Assembly (NCBI GenBank): GCA_036872755.1
Contig: JAVHNS010000002.1
Span: 1,116,001-1,180,000 of the forward strand
From: Orbilia blumenaviensis
Taxonomy: Eukaryota; Ascomycota; Orbiliomycetes; Orbiliales; Orbiliaceae
DNA length: 64,000 bases
Direction of reading: 5' to 3'
Positions 1 to 13,187 of the stretch are shown here, piece after piece (position 1 is the stretch's first letter; every line of letters starts with the position of its first letter). A program made the position numbers and the translations under genes. The notes under the pieces were generated by a model, which saw nothing but the letters and a program-made list of their open reading frames with translations, was not told where the DNA came from and made no database searches.

Positions 1-2430
1 GCAGGAGTTCGGGTTTACTTTGCCCGACCGGGATATCTTTGTCGACGATGTCAGAGTCCGAGGAATCGGCAAGTCATTCCAAGGGATGGAGAAGACCGTA
101 GACCAACAGTTAAAGGAATGGCCAGCGGATAAACACAAACCCATCGACCGATCTACTGCACACGATGTCGGTAAGGTCTACTTTGAAGAAGGTAGACTGG
201 ATACCCCCATCTACCGTATCGATAAGCTCGAAGTTGGATGCAGGGTCCCAGGACCAGCCATTTTGGCGGATGATACACAGACAATCATCGTGCCTCCCAG
301 CAGCTGGGCTCTGATCCTCGATACTCACGTCGTTATCAACGTCGGAGCCGAAGAATCAGAAAGCCACCTCCAAGAAGCAAAAAACCATGAAGTCGACCCT
401 ATTCTCCTCAGTATCTTCTCCCACCGCTTCATGGCAATCGCAGAGCAAATGGGACGGGCACTGCAGAAAACTAGTGTCTCAACGAACGTCAAAGAGCGAC
501 TTGACTACTCCTGCGCTTTATTCGACGCAGACGGTGGACTCGTCGCAAATGCACCACATCTACCAGTCCACTTGGGGAGCATGAGTACTTGTGTCAAGAC
601 ACAGTCCAAAATGTGGGAGGGCAGACTAAAGAGAGGCGATGTAATTGTTTCCAACCATCCTGAAGCTGGTGGAACCCATCTTCCGGACATCACAGTCATA
701 ACTCCGGCCTTCAACGGCGACGAAATTATCTTCTACGTCGCATCCAGAGCTCACCATGCTGATATCGGCGGTATACTCCCCGGGTCGATGCCCCCACAGT
801 CCCGTGAGTTATACGAAGAAGGTGCGGCTATCATGTCTGAGAAGTTGGTATCGGAAGGTATCTTCAACGAAGACAGGATCACCCAACTACTCCTCGATGA
901 ACCGGCACAATACCCAGGCTGCAGCGGAACCCGCTGTCTAGCTGACAATATAAACGATCTAAAAGCCCAGGTTGCAGCTAACAACAAGGGAATAACGCTC
1001 ATCCGCGCGCTGATCGAAGACTACGGTCAAGAAGTCGTACAGTTCTACATGACAGCCATACAAGCTAACGCAGAGCTAAGCGTTAGAAACTTGTTGAAAG
1101 AGGTCGCGGGAAGATTCGGCGGCAAAGATCTGATAGCTGAAGATTTCATGGATGACGGCAGCCCAATCCGCCTCAAGATCGAGATCGACGCAGAGAAAGG
1201 AGAGGCTGTTTTCGATTTCAACGGAACAGGGCCGGAGATGTATGGTGAGTTTCCAAATTCCAGCAGCCTAACAAAACATCACAAGCCTGGAACTAATTAA
1301 TGTGTATACGATGGAAACTATAGGAAACATGAACGCACCCGAAGCAGTCACTTTCTCTGCAATAATCTACTGTCTTCGATGTCTAATCTACGATGATATC
1401 CCACTGAACCAAGGCTGCTTGAAGCCAATTCACGTCAAGATCCCCAAAGACTCCTTCCTAAGCCCTTCTGAGAACGCAGCGGTGGTCGGAGGGAACGTCT
1501 TGACCGTAAGTCCTCCTACTCAACACATATACACATATATATTAGACTCTATGAATAAGAATCTGAAGTATGCATGTTGTAAACACAGAGTCAGAGGGTC
1601 ACAGATGTAATCTTCAAAGCCTTCGAAGCCTGTGCAGCGTCCCAGGGCGATTGCAACAACCTCACATTCGGGTACGGCGGAAACACCGGCGAAGACAGCG
1701 AATACGTCAAGGGCTTCGGATACTACGAAACCATAGCCGGTGGTAGCGGCGCCGTATGTCCCCCTCCCCCCCACCATGCACTTCTATGACCAAAAAAATT
1801 CAAGACCATTAACATCCCAAAACGATACAGGGACCAGATTGGGACGGCACCTCCGGTGTGCACACTCACATGACAAACACACGCATAACCGACGCCGAAG
1901 TCTTCGAGCGTCGCTACCCTGTCATCCTTCGCGAATTCAGCATCCGCAAGAACTCGCGCGGCAGAGGCGAACACGAAGGTGGTGACGGTGTCATCCGCGA
2001 TATCGAATTTCGTATCCCCGTGCAAGTCTCAATCCTCTCCGAACGCAGAGTGTTCAAACCTTACGGCATGGCTGGTGGAGAACCGGCGAGCAGAGGGGTT
2101 AACTATTGGATGAGAAAGATTGAGCACCATCATAATCACGCTAACCATAACCACACCAATAGCAATGGCAGCATGGGCAATAGCGAAGAAGAAGACGAAG
2201 GCAGGAAGTACAAGAGGATAAACATGGGAGGCAAGAATACCGCCAGTATGAAACCTGGAGATAGGATTATTATCTGCACGCCAGGAGGAGGTGGGTATGG
2301 TCTAAAGGGCAGCGGAACATCTACACCTCGAGACCCTAATAAAAGACCGAGGAAGATAGATCCCACACTAATGTGGAGGGGCCGCGGGACATTGGCGAAC
2401 AGAATGGCGACCGAGGAGTCTAGCTACTAA
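1..2430 (+). CDS. OXP1: 5-oxoprolinase (ATP-hydrolysing), 3' part, four exons
   Basis: Cytosolic enzyme of the glutathione (gamma-glutamyl) cycle that hydrolyses 5-oxo-L-proline to glutamate using ATP. The 5' end lies outside the window, and the visible frame enters at base 2. Exons are 2-1244, 1324-1505, 1589-1753 and 1831-2430, giving 729 residues of a family that is usually near 1,280. The first ~120 residues finish the hydantoinase-A half ([20 protein letters not shown]). The hydantoinase-B half follows ([35 protein letters not shown]-type [20 protein letters not shown]). The C-terminus has the conserved GGKN...PGDRI...TPGGGGYG. All three introns are GT-AG and restore conserved sequence, for example [15 protein letters not shown]. 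The odd part is a His/Asn-rich then acidic insertion (about 2122-2215) just before GGKN. The next gene converges on this one. Family identity is secure. Confidence 0.95.
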
Positions 2431-4036
2431 TGTTTTTATCTTCCCTCCCTTACAAGGAATCACAAATAACAAAAAAAAAAAGGATGACGTTTTCTTTCAT
2501 GATAATGATAATTCGCTACAAACCCACATACGCTCTGCCTTTTCCCCAACTTTACGAATTTTCTTTTCCCTTTTACTTTCCTTCTCGCTTTTATATCCTT
2601 TGCTCTTTTCCGTTACTCAAACGCATGCACGCACACATTGTTGGAGTTTTTTCTACTTTCCGCGTTGACCAAATCGTCGATAACCGCATTCCACATTCCA
2701 TCTACGAAACACCCTATCAAATATTCCTTTAGTAGATATCACGGTTTTTTCCTTTTGCATTTAATTTTCCTCTTTCCTTGATACAGCTAAGTCTTAGCCC
2801 CACATTGCCCTTGCAGAAAACATATTGCTTGTATATACTCCAGTTCCTTCCAACCAAAAAATTACATAGCCCCGAAGGCATAACTCTTATGCATTGTTCG
2901 ATGCCCCTGCCTTCCCAGATCACTTCCATAAAATATACATATATATAAGTACTGTGCTAGAACAATAATTTCTCTCTCTCTCTCTCTTTTTAATACCGTT
3001 GCAATTCAAGCTGTGATATCATATTCACCCCCCAAGCTGACTTTGGTTTTGGCTTCGCAGAAAACGGTACTGTTCCAAAATTATCTATAATACCAATTCA
3101 AATTCCAAAACTACTACTATATTCATAATCAAATTAACTCCCAGTAGATTTCCGCTACTCAACGTCTATATACCTAGGTGCTCAGGTATCTAGATAATGA
3201 ATTGACGCTCCTGATAAATACTTCGGCCTGGGTATCTACTATGTTAGCCTTATGGATATGCATATGCCTACGTATATATATATATCACATTTTCTTATGG
3301 TAACCGTATAATATGAGGTCAGACCTAATCATAAAACAGAAAATAGTAATGATGGTAATGATAATATAGCTTTTCACCTTCCTCCATAAGCAAAGCCAAC
3401 TCTAAACGAAGATGGGAAAGGGGTATCTCCTACGTGACAATGCTTGAATAAAAAAGAGACAATATAAAAATAGGTAATAATACATACAAGGGAGAATCAA
3501 AAAAAAAAAAAAAAAGAAGGAAAGAAAGAAAACGATAAGAACAGCCAAAACGCCATGTAAATGCGATAAATAACAACATAAAAAATATATGTAAAAAACA
3601 AAAGGGGATGTTCAATCCCGGGCAGTACTCCCTCCCGTAACCGAGATCCCCGGGCACCAGCTCCCCGTCATCCTCTCCCCTCACCGTCTGTAGTAGCTGC
3701 GACAGTGACAGAAGTAGAATCAGGGAATACCACCAAGGGCGCCAGCAGTAGAGGGGCCAATGGAAGAGTTGATAGCGGCAAGGGGGCAGTGAGAAGGAGC
3801 AAGGTTTGCTAAGAACCTCTCCTTCACCGCCCTCACTCTCCCTGCCACCATCTCCACGCTCTCCTCGCCTCCCTGTTAAGCTCGGCACCCCGGCGCTTCT
3901 TCCCTCCTTCCCCCGCCTCCCCACTGCCGCTAGCAGAACCTACAGAACTGGCGAGACTCCCACCACTACCACTGCCCACACCCTCCTCCTCCTCCTCCTC
4001 ACCCAAAGCCACCCCATCACCTCCATCCGCATTCGC
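2431..4036. other. Convergent intergenic region, no gene seen
   Basis: This spans the 3' flanks of 5-oxoprolinase (+) and TAF1 (-), so it should hold both 3' UTRs and polyadenylation sites. It contains a CT microsatellite near 2970-2990, a TA run near 3275-3292, and an A-run near 3500. It also has a Ser/Pro-rich low-complexity stretch (about 3800-3990) that is open on both strands but matches no family I know. Confidence 0.6.
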
Positions 4037-7000
4037 CTAGAACGCGGCAGGAGCCGGAGTCCCGGGTGCCGTCCCAGACGCACCAGCAGCAGGCCCAGGC
4101 GTCCCTGGACCGCCACCAGCCCCGTCCTTTGGCCCCAATGTCCCATTCAGCATGGGACATAACTTCTTATTCGTCTTGATGTGCCCCACCTGCCCGCAAT
4201 TCGCACACTTTCGTGTGGTCCCCCCCTTCGGCGCCCCGTCGTCGTCCAGACCAAGTTGCTTTCTCTTCTTCTCGTTCTGACGTTCACGGGCCTGTCTCCG
4301 TTCCTTGTTCCTAAGGAGTCGTGCGAGCTCCTTCTCAAGACTATTTAGGAGTAAGACCCGTTAGCTAAATGTCATAAAAAAATAAATAAATAAAAATGGG
4401 AAGGATGGAAAACATACATCCTCTTCCTATCCAAATCCGCCACCGCATCTCCCGTCGGCTTCAAATTGTTGATATCCTTCATCAAACTCTCTGTCCGAGC
4501 TTCTTGACGTTTCGCGATGTACATAGCTATCACTTTAGGATCGCTAACAATCTCCGTCTTGATCTCGAAACTTCCATCAGGGAGCTTATGCTTCCTATTA
4601 ATCCTCAACACCTTATTCTTCTGATTTCTCGCCGAGAACCTCGAAAACTGGCTGGCTGCCTCGTCATCAATGGCGCTGTTAGCGACGGCGGGTGTCTGTG
4701 CCTCAGAAAACGGTGTTCGTCCCTCGTCAACTCCATAAACCCCTTCCTGAGTCCCATCTTGCAACTCATCAGGTTCCAACTCTGGCGGCTCCTCGGCTTT
4801 CAAACTCGCCTCCTGTGCTCTCCAGATCTTCTCAATGGTCTCCTCGTATGCTTTCTGCTGTCTGGCAACATTGTAGGAATGACCACCGAGTAACTTCAAC
4901 GTCGCCGCATCCAACTTCTCATCCACACTCTCTCCGATAGCTTTAAATCCACCCTTCATACTCGTCTTGATAAAGCTGAAGGCTTCACCGCGTCCGGTAG
5001 GGTCTCCCTCGCCATGCAACTGCAACATCGCCTTGCCCTGGGTGGCGTTGATGAAATTCTTCGTCGCAATCCACGGCGCTAGCTTCTCTTCTGTACTCAT
5101 CCCTTCCTTCTCATCTTCCTCTCCGGCTCCGGCTTCAGTAGCTTTCCCATACCCTGCATCTTCCAAATATCTAACCCCAACCTGCATCGCGTCCAACAGG
5201 CAGACACTTTCGGGAATAACCATGGTTCTGATAATATCTTCCTTAGGGACAGGATCGTCTCCCTTAAGATACCAATACCCGCCTTTTTCACTCTCCCTCT
5301 CGTTCTGATGTGACATAAATTCCTTCATCTTCTGTCTCGTCTGGATCTCTGTGTTCTCCGGGAAATGTGGCGCGATGTCCTTCACCGCAATACGATTTCC
5401 CTTCTTGGTGATGACACGGTAGGTAATCATTTTCATACGGTTCTTCGACGCCGTTGTGACTTTTCGAGAATGTGGACCGGGGACATCAGTAACGGGAAAT
5501 GTCTGTCCGACGGTGAAAATGTATGGAATCGTCCGGAGATAATAATATGCGCCTCCACTGTCGGTGTTTCTAACAACCACAAAATCAGTGTTCGCAGGAG
5601 TGTGCTTGAAAATCGGAGCACGTATCATCCTATTATAAAGCGCTGGGACTATCTCTCCAGGCTCTATACTTCCGAAATTCCAGAACGGTGATTTATCTTG
5701 ACTCATCAGAACCTGTAGCTCACCAAGTTCACACTTGGGGCGTGTTTCGTCTGTATCCTCCTTTCGACGATAATAGTTGATAACTCGACTTCCCATACCA
5801 AAATTAGAAAGCACATACGGGTGCTCTTCAGAGTATTCGAATAGAATAAAGCTCGAGTTATCAGACAACGATAGACTCCTTGTATCGTGAAAAATCTCCT
5901 TGATAGATCTCCCCTTCAAATGCTTGCGCTTCAAGGTCTTGCCCTTTGTGAAACGTATTTCGTTGTTCATGGGGAATGTAAGTCGTGGGCGGTGGAAAGA
6001 TCTCATCTCCGACTTCCCTAATACGGTCTTGTAGTATGGCGTCTGTAAACGGACAGCGGGCATGGTATGCTCGATTTCTAGATTCCCGATCGTAGATCGA
6101 ACCTTCGATTGGTGGTTCTCCTTCAAAAGATCGTACGCTTCATCATTCGATATGTTATATCGTTGGGTGAGGTCCTTCTTGATCTTCTGTCGTATGAACT
6201 CTCCACCGATCTTCCTCGCCTTTCGTGTGTCGTCGGATTTCCTAACATCCAACAGGAGGTACGGGTCGTTCGGATCAAGTTCGACTTTGATCTTCTTATT
6301 CGGGTCTGACTCCAAGATTTCGAATTCGAATGGATCTGGTGCCTCAACTCGTCTGAACAGCTCACGAAGTCTAGCTTTCTATAACATTTCCAATGAAAAA
6401 AAGGATAACCCCTCAAAGAAGAGAGGGGGGGAAGAGAGAAAGATAAGTTAGCCTTCTTGATCACCGCCTCTTTTTCTTTTTGCCTCCATTAACATCCTTC
6501 TTGACTCGCCGGCGTATGCTACGAACCTTTGCTGCTTCCTCAGTGTCTTCTTCAAACGGTGCCTTCGGGCGTACACGCCTCGGTGGAGGGTCTTCCCCAG
6601 CCTTATCGAGATCGTGTTCCAAAATCGCGATGTCGACTTTTCGTCGGATAAGAGCTTCGTGCTTAATCTCCTCCTCTCTCTCTTCTTGAGTCGCCGGCAT
6701 GTCCTCGACATCCTCAGATTCGTTCTCAATATAGACTATCCCTGGCCTACGAGTCGGCTTATAGTTATCAGACCTCCAGCTAGCTTCCGAGCTCGGTGCG
6801 ATCTCGAGGTTCAATTTCGTAGGAAACAGTGCCTTCGGTTGCTTATCAGGTCGCATCGGGTAATAAGCCGGTTTTGGGGGGAACATCGAAAGATAAGGAA
6901 GTATAGCATGTTCCTCGAACAGCGGGAAGTAATCTTCAACAGTCTTCGTAGGTTCCTGACTCGCCTCCACTGGTTCTATAATCTCCATCTCATCAAATCC

Positions 7001-7477
7001 ACCAGCTGCAAATGCCGAGGCTTGGAAATCAACATCTCTAAACATCGAATGAACGGCGTCTGAGAGCAGCTTGTCTTCCTGCGTGGGTAGTGTTTGGTGT
7101 ATCTCCTCCGCCTTGTGGTTTCCGAAAAGATCATCGAGAGCTGCGTCTCCGAAGAGGTCTTCGTCGGCATCTACCATTCTATGGTCAGATCCAAGCAAAG
7201 GCGATGAAGGAGCATGGCCTTCGGCGGCAAGGTCCATGAGGCTATTATCGCTATCGGCGCTATCGGCTCGCCGCGTTCTCGAGACCGGCTCTTCATCCGG
7301 TAGGTCGTCATCATCGTCACTGATATCGCCAAAGTCAATGGCATCATCGGCTTTCTCTTGGTTGCCGCCTGCGCCTTCGGCGAGGAAGTTATCGAGTGCA
7401 TCAGGGTTTTCGAGAAACTGGGCAATCGCCATATCTTCATCCTCTATCTCAGAGGGGTTGGAAGGTTTTGGAGGCAT
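4037..7477 (-). CDS. TAF1: TFIID subunit TAF1, three exons
   Basis: Largest TFIID scaffold subunit. It binds TBP, TAF7 and promoter DNA during RNA polymerase II initiation in the nucleus. Exons on the minus strand are 7477-6465, 6370-4418 and 4340-4037, totalling 3,270 nt (1,089 aa), which fits fungal TAF1. The N-terminus is acidic (EDEDMAIAQFLENPDALDNF), as expected for a TBP-binding region (inference). The central DUF3591 domain (about residues 345-800) shows IEHTMPAVR, FHRPRLTFP and GEIVPALYNRMIRAPI. A basic coiled segment (LEKELARLLRNKERR) precedes a zinc knuckle near residue 1034 (CANCGQVGHIKTNKKLC). The intron at 6371-6464 uses a plain GTGATC donor. The one at 4341-4417 has a CTAAC branch site. 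There are no bromodomains, as is normal for fungi. The start has a good context (ACCATGCC). Confidence 0.93.
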
Positions 7478-9052
7478 GGTTGTTGATGAATCGTGAGAGC
7501 TCCCGACGAGGAGATGGTGTAGTTGTGCGTGGGGAGATCGATGAGAATGTTATGCGAAGATGAGGAGCGATAGCTTAACGAGAGAATCTGCAACGATCGA
7601 GATATGTGAGCGGTAGGAGTAAGGATGTAGTGATGGTGATGGGAGAGCCGTTGACGCGTAGCTGGAAGGTGTGGATTGTGGGTGGTTCAGCAACGGCTTT
7701 TTTTTATATGGAGCTATCGAAGCCGCGTCTAGACTCTCGACAACCAACAAACAAAATGAATCGCATGAATGCAAAGAAAAATGGCGAAAATTAGAAGTTT
7801 GCAATGATTCGTAAGATAGCCAGAGCTTACGGTCGTTACATAAGAGGGAGGTTGGAAGTGGGAGATGGCGATGGCGATGGTTTGGGGATGACGAAGGGGA
7901 AGGACGAGATTCAGATTGGAGATCTCGTTGCTGCTGTCGCGACAAGGTGCCGATGCAACACAAAAAGAAATTATTATACCAGAGAAAGCCTTTGTGTTGC
8001 GGCCTAGAGTACGACAAACATTCCTTAAATAGGCTAGCGCTTCAAACAGAAAAAGAAAAATGTTGACAGGATCCGAGGCTTGGCAGCGCAGAGCCGCAGC
8101 ATGCAATGACGACCTGAATTGCCTGTTCACCTATATCCAGGCCAGGTTTATATAGACTTTGGCTCAATCCCCAGTTCCCGACTAGCCCGGTCTATTCGGT
8201 ATTATACACGAATAGTACATATTCCTGATGTTACGTATAGTATAGTATAGCCTCGTTGTAGTACAGTACATCTATATTGACGACGAGACTACATCTTCAT
8301 CAAGAAAGGAGGTCCTAAGAATAAGCAACGTTCAATCCCGATTCTAAAACTATCGACCAACGGCGGATGCCATACACCAATACGGCACCGTACGCGCTCT
8401 TCCTAGACACTTATCTACAAGATACCAGAATGAATCAACCCGGGCGGAACCGCGTATATATGCAGAAGAAAGTAGAAATCCCAGGCATGCCGGTACTGTA
8501 TATTTGTTTTAAGAATGAAGAGGTGATATATGACGCAGGGGTATGGGCAGTAAAATCCAAGAACTACTACTACCGCTCCTACTACTAGCTACTAGCTACT
8601 ACTACTATTGACCAAAAGGAGCCCTATAGGCCCTCTCCTAAGGAATAAAAAGTAAACCCGCTGAACCAAAAATAGAAAACTTGAAGCCAATAGATAGTAC
8701 TACTTAAGAGTGGTTTATCAAGTAAAAGAAGAAGAAAAAAAACATCTCACTCAGAAAAGGGGGGGAAGGAAAAGAAAAGACATGTAAACTCCGTATATCC
8801 CTGACGCACGGCTTTTTCAAAAGCAAAAGAACTGGAAAAACTGTATAAATCGAAGGTGTAGAAGCCGCATTTAGAGGAAAAATTAAAAAGGGAAAGGGCG
8901 TATCGAGGGCTAGTGTACCGAAGTAATGAGATATTCGGTAAGAACAGATTAAGAAAGAAGACCCTCGAGTTAATGAACGATATGAACAGACATGCACCGT
9001 AACAATCCCAGCCGGGAAGAATATACAATCCCAACCAGGAAGAATAAAAAAA
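7478..9052. other. Intergenic: TAF1 promoter and KAR9 3' flank
   Basis: TAF1 reads leftward from 7477 and KAR9 ends at 9053, so this holds the TAF1 promoter and the KAR9 3' UTR. A (CTA)n microsatellite lies at about 8565-8608. Small open frames (for example 8367-8588 +) have no recognisable product, and I do not call them genes. Confidence 0.6.
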
Positions 9053-11713
9053 TCACTTCCAGCCCGGTCTAAGATCTACCGACCCTGGCTTTTTGCTGAT
9101 CGGTGGCATCGAGAATCGCTTCGATACAGGCGCTCGGGCGGTCACCGGCGGCTCCGGTGTTCCACTTCTCGCAGATGTTATGTGCGAACTCGGTGTTGGG
9201 ATCTTGCTAGGACTACTATTCTTCCCCAACGCACTGCCCGGTCGACCGTAACCGCTACTCTTGACGTGTGAGTAAGCCTTGCTGAAAGCCGAGCCGTTCT
9301 CGTTCCTGCTGGTTCTGCCTCCTCCACCGCTACCGACGCTTCCAATAGAATCGTGGGAAGGCTGTGACCTCATCGATGTCGGGGGGTACTTCCTGCTTGA
9401 CACTGGAGTGGGCCTGAATGGGGACGCAGCGTCCGTCGGACGCGGAAGCTGCTTGCTAGTGACGATAGATGGAGAGGGAATACCGGTCTCTTTACGGTAA
9501 GGGCTTGGATTCGTAACGGAAAGAGGTTTGAAGTTGTGGCCGAAGCCATTGCCGGCTGTGTTCGTGGAGCCGTTCCATCTCGGTCTGCCGTCGTTAGATC
9601 CAGGGTTCGATGGTTTTCGGGAAAGTGTAGGACGAGTCGGGGGTGTCTGGTAGGAAAGGCGGCGGGATGTGAGAGACGGGGAGCTTCCTCTGGATGTTGT
9701 GGGGGAGAGCATTGAGGGATTTGGTGGTTTAGGGGTGTTCAGAACGGGCAGCACCGATAACCGTCTTGATGCCGGATTAGGAGCGGCAGTACCGGGGGAA
9801 ACCGGCGAGGCTGGATAGGGAATATGGGCCTTCAGGGAATTAGAACCAGAGGTCGACCTGAGGCGGGGCAATCGAGAGTTTCCGGAGGGTGTCATGGCTA
9901 TCGAGTGACGCTTTGAATTCTGGCCGGCGGCCCTACCGGTGCTTCCGACGGAGCCGTTCGAAGACAAGTCGTCGGCGAAATGAGAGGCCGAAGTGGAAAC
10001 TGGTGTGGGGAGAGTGTCCTGTGGCTGTGAAAGGTCGATGGAGGCAAGTCGGGTGTCAAGCTCCTGCATTTCCTGCTCGATAGTCTTCCAGTGGGTTTGA
10101 AGGTCGGTGTGGAGGCGGATGATCTCGCCGTTGACGGTCAGCCTGTCCTGCATACCCTTATTGACGATTCCGAGCACCCGCTCGATGGCTGACCCTATTA
10201 AAAATATTAGCCGTGCTTCCAAATATACGCACATTCCTTCCCACATCCACGTATAAACTCATACAGATTACGTATAGGCGGCGTGGCGACGTGTTGAACG
10301 ATTTGGATGGGTGAGAGTCTTACCATAGTGAGTTCGCTTGGTCTCATAGTTTTCGACGAGCTTGAGGAGGGAGCTATCTGGAATGATGTTGGAGGCCTCC
10401 TGAGTCCGGGCCTTTACCTTCGAGATACTGCGCTCGACGCTCTCCATCATACTGCTAGCCTGCTTGCCGGCATTCCTGAAGATGGCGACCCACTTATCCT
10501 CGCCCAACTCCTTCTTCAAAACATCGGCATCCTTCTCGAGATTCTTCCACTTCTTCTCGAGTTGGTCCCTACGCATTTCTAGATCTTCGCAGGCGGTGGG
10601 GAAGACCTCTTCCGCGCGATATTGGAATTGTTGAATACGCATGGGGAGAAAGTCAAGACTGGCGCGGAGAGGTTGCATTCTAGCGAAAAGACCGAGAAGG
10701 GCGCTCGACATATCCTCACGTTCCGGAGAAGACTTACTAGCCTTCTCGCCCTCGACGATTGAGGCGAGCTTATCGATGTCCATGTTTTCCTGAGTGTGGA
10801 CCCTATTACGTTTCTCTTCGCACTCAAAGACACAGTTGATGCAGGCATCGAGCTCAGCCTGAATGTCGTTCATGATGGAATTCCACAGCTCGGTCCACTC
10901 CATTGCAGTTTCGACCTGCGCCCTGACGCCATGAAGAAGGTCCTGGACATCCTTCCACTGCTTGACAGTGACATCCATCTGCTCTATGACCGATTCAAGA
11001 GAAGAAGGGTCGACAGAGTTGATGTCCGGGCGGTCCTGGATGGATTCGATACTATCGACGTAGACCTTGACGAGGCCCTCAAACGTCCTCATAGCGGATT
11101 CGACATCGCCCAGTGATTTCTTGCCTTCGGCGGCCCACTCGACGTCATCGGAGGCGTCCATGCCCTGCAGGACGGTCTTGGCAGTCTGCATCCAGCGCTG
11201 CATTTGAGAGAAAGCGGAGTCCAGCTTGTCGATACCGGCTTTAGCAGAAGGGAGAGAGGCGATTTCGGACCTCAGGTCGGTTCCGAGGGGCATGGATAGG
11301 GAGGTGAGACGGGATAACTGAGCGGCGAAGGAAGTGCGCGAAAGAGAGTATATCGAAGCCGCACGGTGAAGAGAATGACCATTCCCGTTCCCATTTTCAT
11401 TATTATTATCTTCTTCCTCTTCGGAAGGGGGTCTGTAAGGTTGATCCTGTTCCCGGTAAGACTGTGCGAGATAGCGCTGGAAGTCGTCGCCTTCGTCTTC
11501 ATATTCCTCCCCCTCATAGTTGGAGACCTTCAGACTGGGAGAGTCAAAGGCAGAAGAAGGTGGAGTAAGCGGAGCATCCTTCGGAGGAGGGGGAGGCGGA
11601 GGAGGTGTGGTAGAGTCTCTTGAGCGGTGATGATTATGTCGATGGGGATTGTAATAGGAGGTGGTCGTATTCGAAGTGGCCGACCAGGCGGTGTCGGGGG
11701 CGTGAACAGACAT
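9053..11713 (-). CDS. KAR9: Karyogamy protein Kar9, microtubule-orientation adaptor, two exons
   Basis: Kar9-family proteins link astral microtubule plus ends (via EB1/Bim1) to actin and myosin for spindle positioning and nuclear migration. Exons are 11713-10324 and 10194-9053 (843 aa). The intron (10195-10323, 129 nt) joins THYG to SAIERVLGIVNKG. The N-terminus is low complexity (poly-Pro and acidic). A long alpha-helical Kar9 domain follows (about residues 145-535), with LTSLSMPLGTDLRSEIASL, QWKDVQDLLHGV, RASLDFLPMRIQQFQ and LEKKWKNLEKDADVL. The tail is Ser/Pro/Arg-rich and basic, typical of a microtubule-binding region. It carries three SxIP-like EB1 ligands: SRLP near 570, TGIP near 700 and SKIPTP near 793. 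The last also resembles the LxxPTPh Bim1-binding motif of Kar9. Family assignment is firm. Function in this organism is inferred. Confidence 0.9.
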
Positions 11714-12483
11714 GATTTAGAAAAGAAATAAATAAAAATAATAAAAAACACACCACCGCCACGATTACCACTACTACCACTATTACTCAGTACCGGATAC
11801 CTAGCACTACTACTGGTAAGAAGTATCTATCTATCGGATAAAGAAGTTGTCGTCGTCGTTGTCGTCGTCGGCCTGCGAGCGATGATGTTTTGGTGGGTGA
11901 TTAAGTTTTTAAGGTTGGGTTGAGTTGGGTTGAGACTTAATCCGCCTGTCGCTGGCGATAGATAGTAGAGTAGGTAAGGGAAGTAAGGACCGGATATATC
12001 AAATTTTGGAGAGGCACACCCAGGCACAGGCACAAACACCACATGCAGACCCACGCCCACTTCAATTCAACCACTGCAAGGTTGCTTTCTTAAGTTAAGT
12101 TCCCAGGAGCAGCAGAAGGAGCAGTAACCAGGAGGGGGGGGGTTGAGCTAAGTATAACTACCTTTCAAGAAGTAAACTTAGTTTGGAGGAGGTGAAGGAG
12201 AAGAGAGAAAAAAGGGACAGGGAAGTGTGATGTATGATGTGAGCCGACTCGCACTACTCAAGCAGGCATGGCGGTATAGTATAGCGACAGTAATAGTAAC
12301 AGTAACAGTAAGACCTGACGTCCTGAAGGAAAGAATAAAATAAAATAAAATAAAAATCCGATCCAAACAGGTGGAGTAGATATTAAAAAAGAACTGAACC
12401 AAACGGGGCAGAAGGAAAAGGGAAAAAAAGGGAAGGAGGAGAAAAGGGAAGGAGTGGAAGAAGGAGGAATGTGTCGCGGTCCT

Positions 12484-12541
12484 GAACAGGTCCAAGTCCA
12501 GGTCCAGGTCCAAGTCCAAGTCCAAGTCCGAACAGGTCCAA
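12484..12541 (+). repeat. Hexamer tandem repeat (GTCCAR)n
   Basis: About eight copies of GTCCAA/GTCCAG stand in tandem. They are bracketed by two copies of GAACAGGTCCAA, at 12484 and 12531. Read on the minus strand the repeat gives alternating dipeptides such as DL or TW, which explains the spurious open frames. Confidence 0.85.
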
Positions 12542-12888
12542 TCGAATATGAGTAGACTCCAACTGATCCAACTGGGGCAGTATGTTTGTGGCTCTCCTCC
12601 CCTTGTTCGGTTCTCTCTAAAAAGTCCATTTCTGGTTCTGATTCTCTTCTTATCGCCTGAAACTCTCAGGAGCCGGGCTGCCCTCTTTGTTTCAGATCCC
12701 CATTCCCATTCCCCCATTCCACTGCATCCCCCTCCAACCACACGCCTCCCTCCATTTGCATACGTATGACATATAACTAACTACTTACTCAACTACTGGA
12801 CATCTTAAGAAGTAGGTAGGCACCTACCTATATACTGGATACTGTACTATGATACATGATACGCTCGCCATACAGATAAAAAGATAAA

Positions 12889-12918
12889 GATGCAGACGCA
12901 GACGCAGACGCAGATGCA
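12889..12918 (+). repeat. Hexamer tandem repeat (GCAGAC)n
   Basis: About five units of GCAGAC/GCAGAT are visible in tandem. No coding context is present. Confidence 0.8.
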
Positions 12919-13187
12919 GAACGGGTGCTGGGTATTTGTACGGTTGCTAGGTGGATAGGGATGGCCATGGGGAGGGATAATGCAGTACAAGGTAGCAGGT
13001 TGGTACCGTTAGTTGTCTGGGAGAGCGGGGTCAATGAGATGGCTCATGGGTTCTGCCTGATGCCGCTGCTGATACTGATGCTCCTGCAGATGGGATGACA
13101 GCTGCCTTTGACCATGTCTTGTTTCCATGCCATGGCCACGCCAGCCAGACAGACAGACAGCCAGCCAGAGCTGCACTCCTCCTTCGT

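Noticed and set aside
3430..3924. 164-codon minus-strand open frame
   Set aside because: Low-complexity Ser/Gly/Phe-rich sequence across homopolymers, no family pattern, placed between two converging 3' ends.
12178..12741. 187-codon minus-strand open frame with DLDLDL repeats
   Set aside because: Created by the noncoding hexamer repeat. The other minus frames are also open there, and no domain is present.
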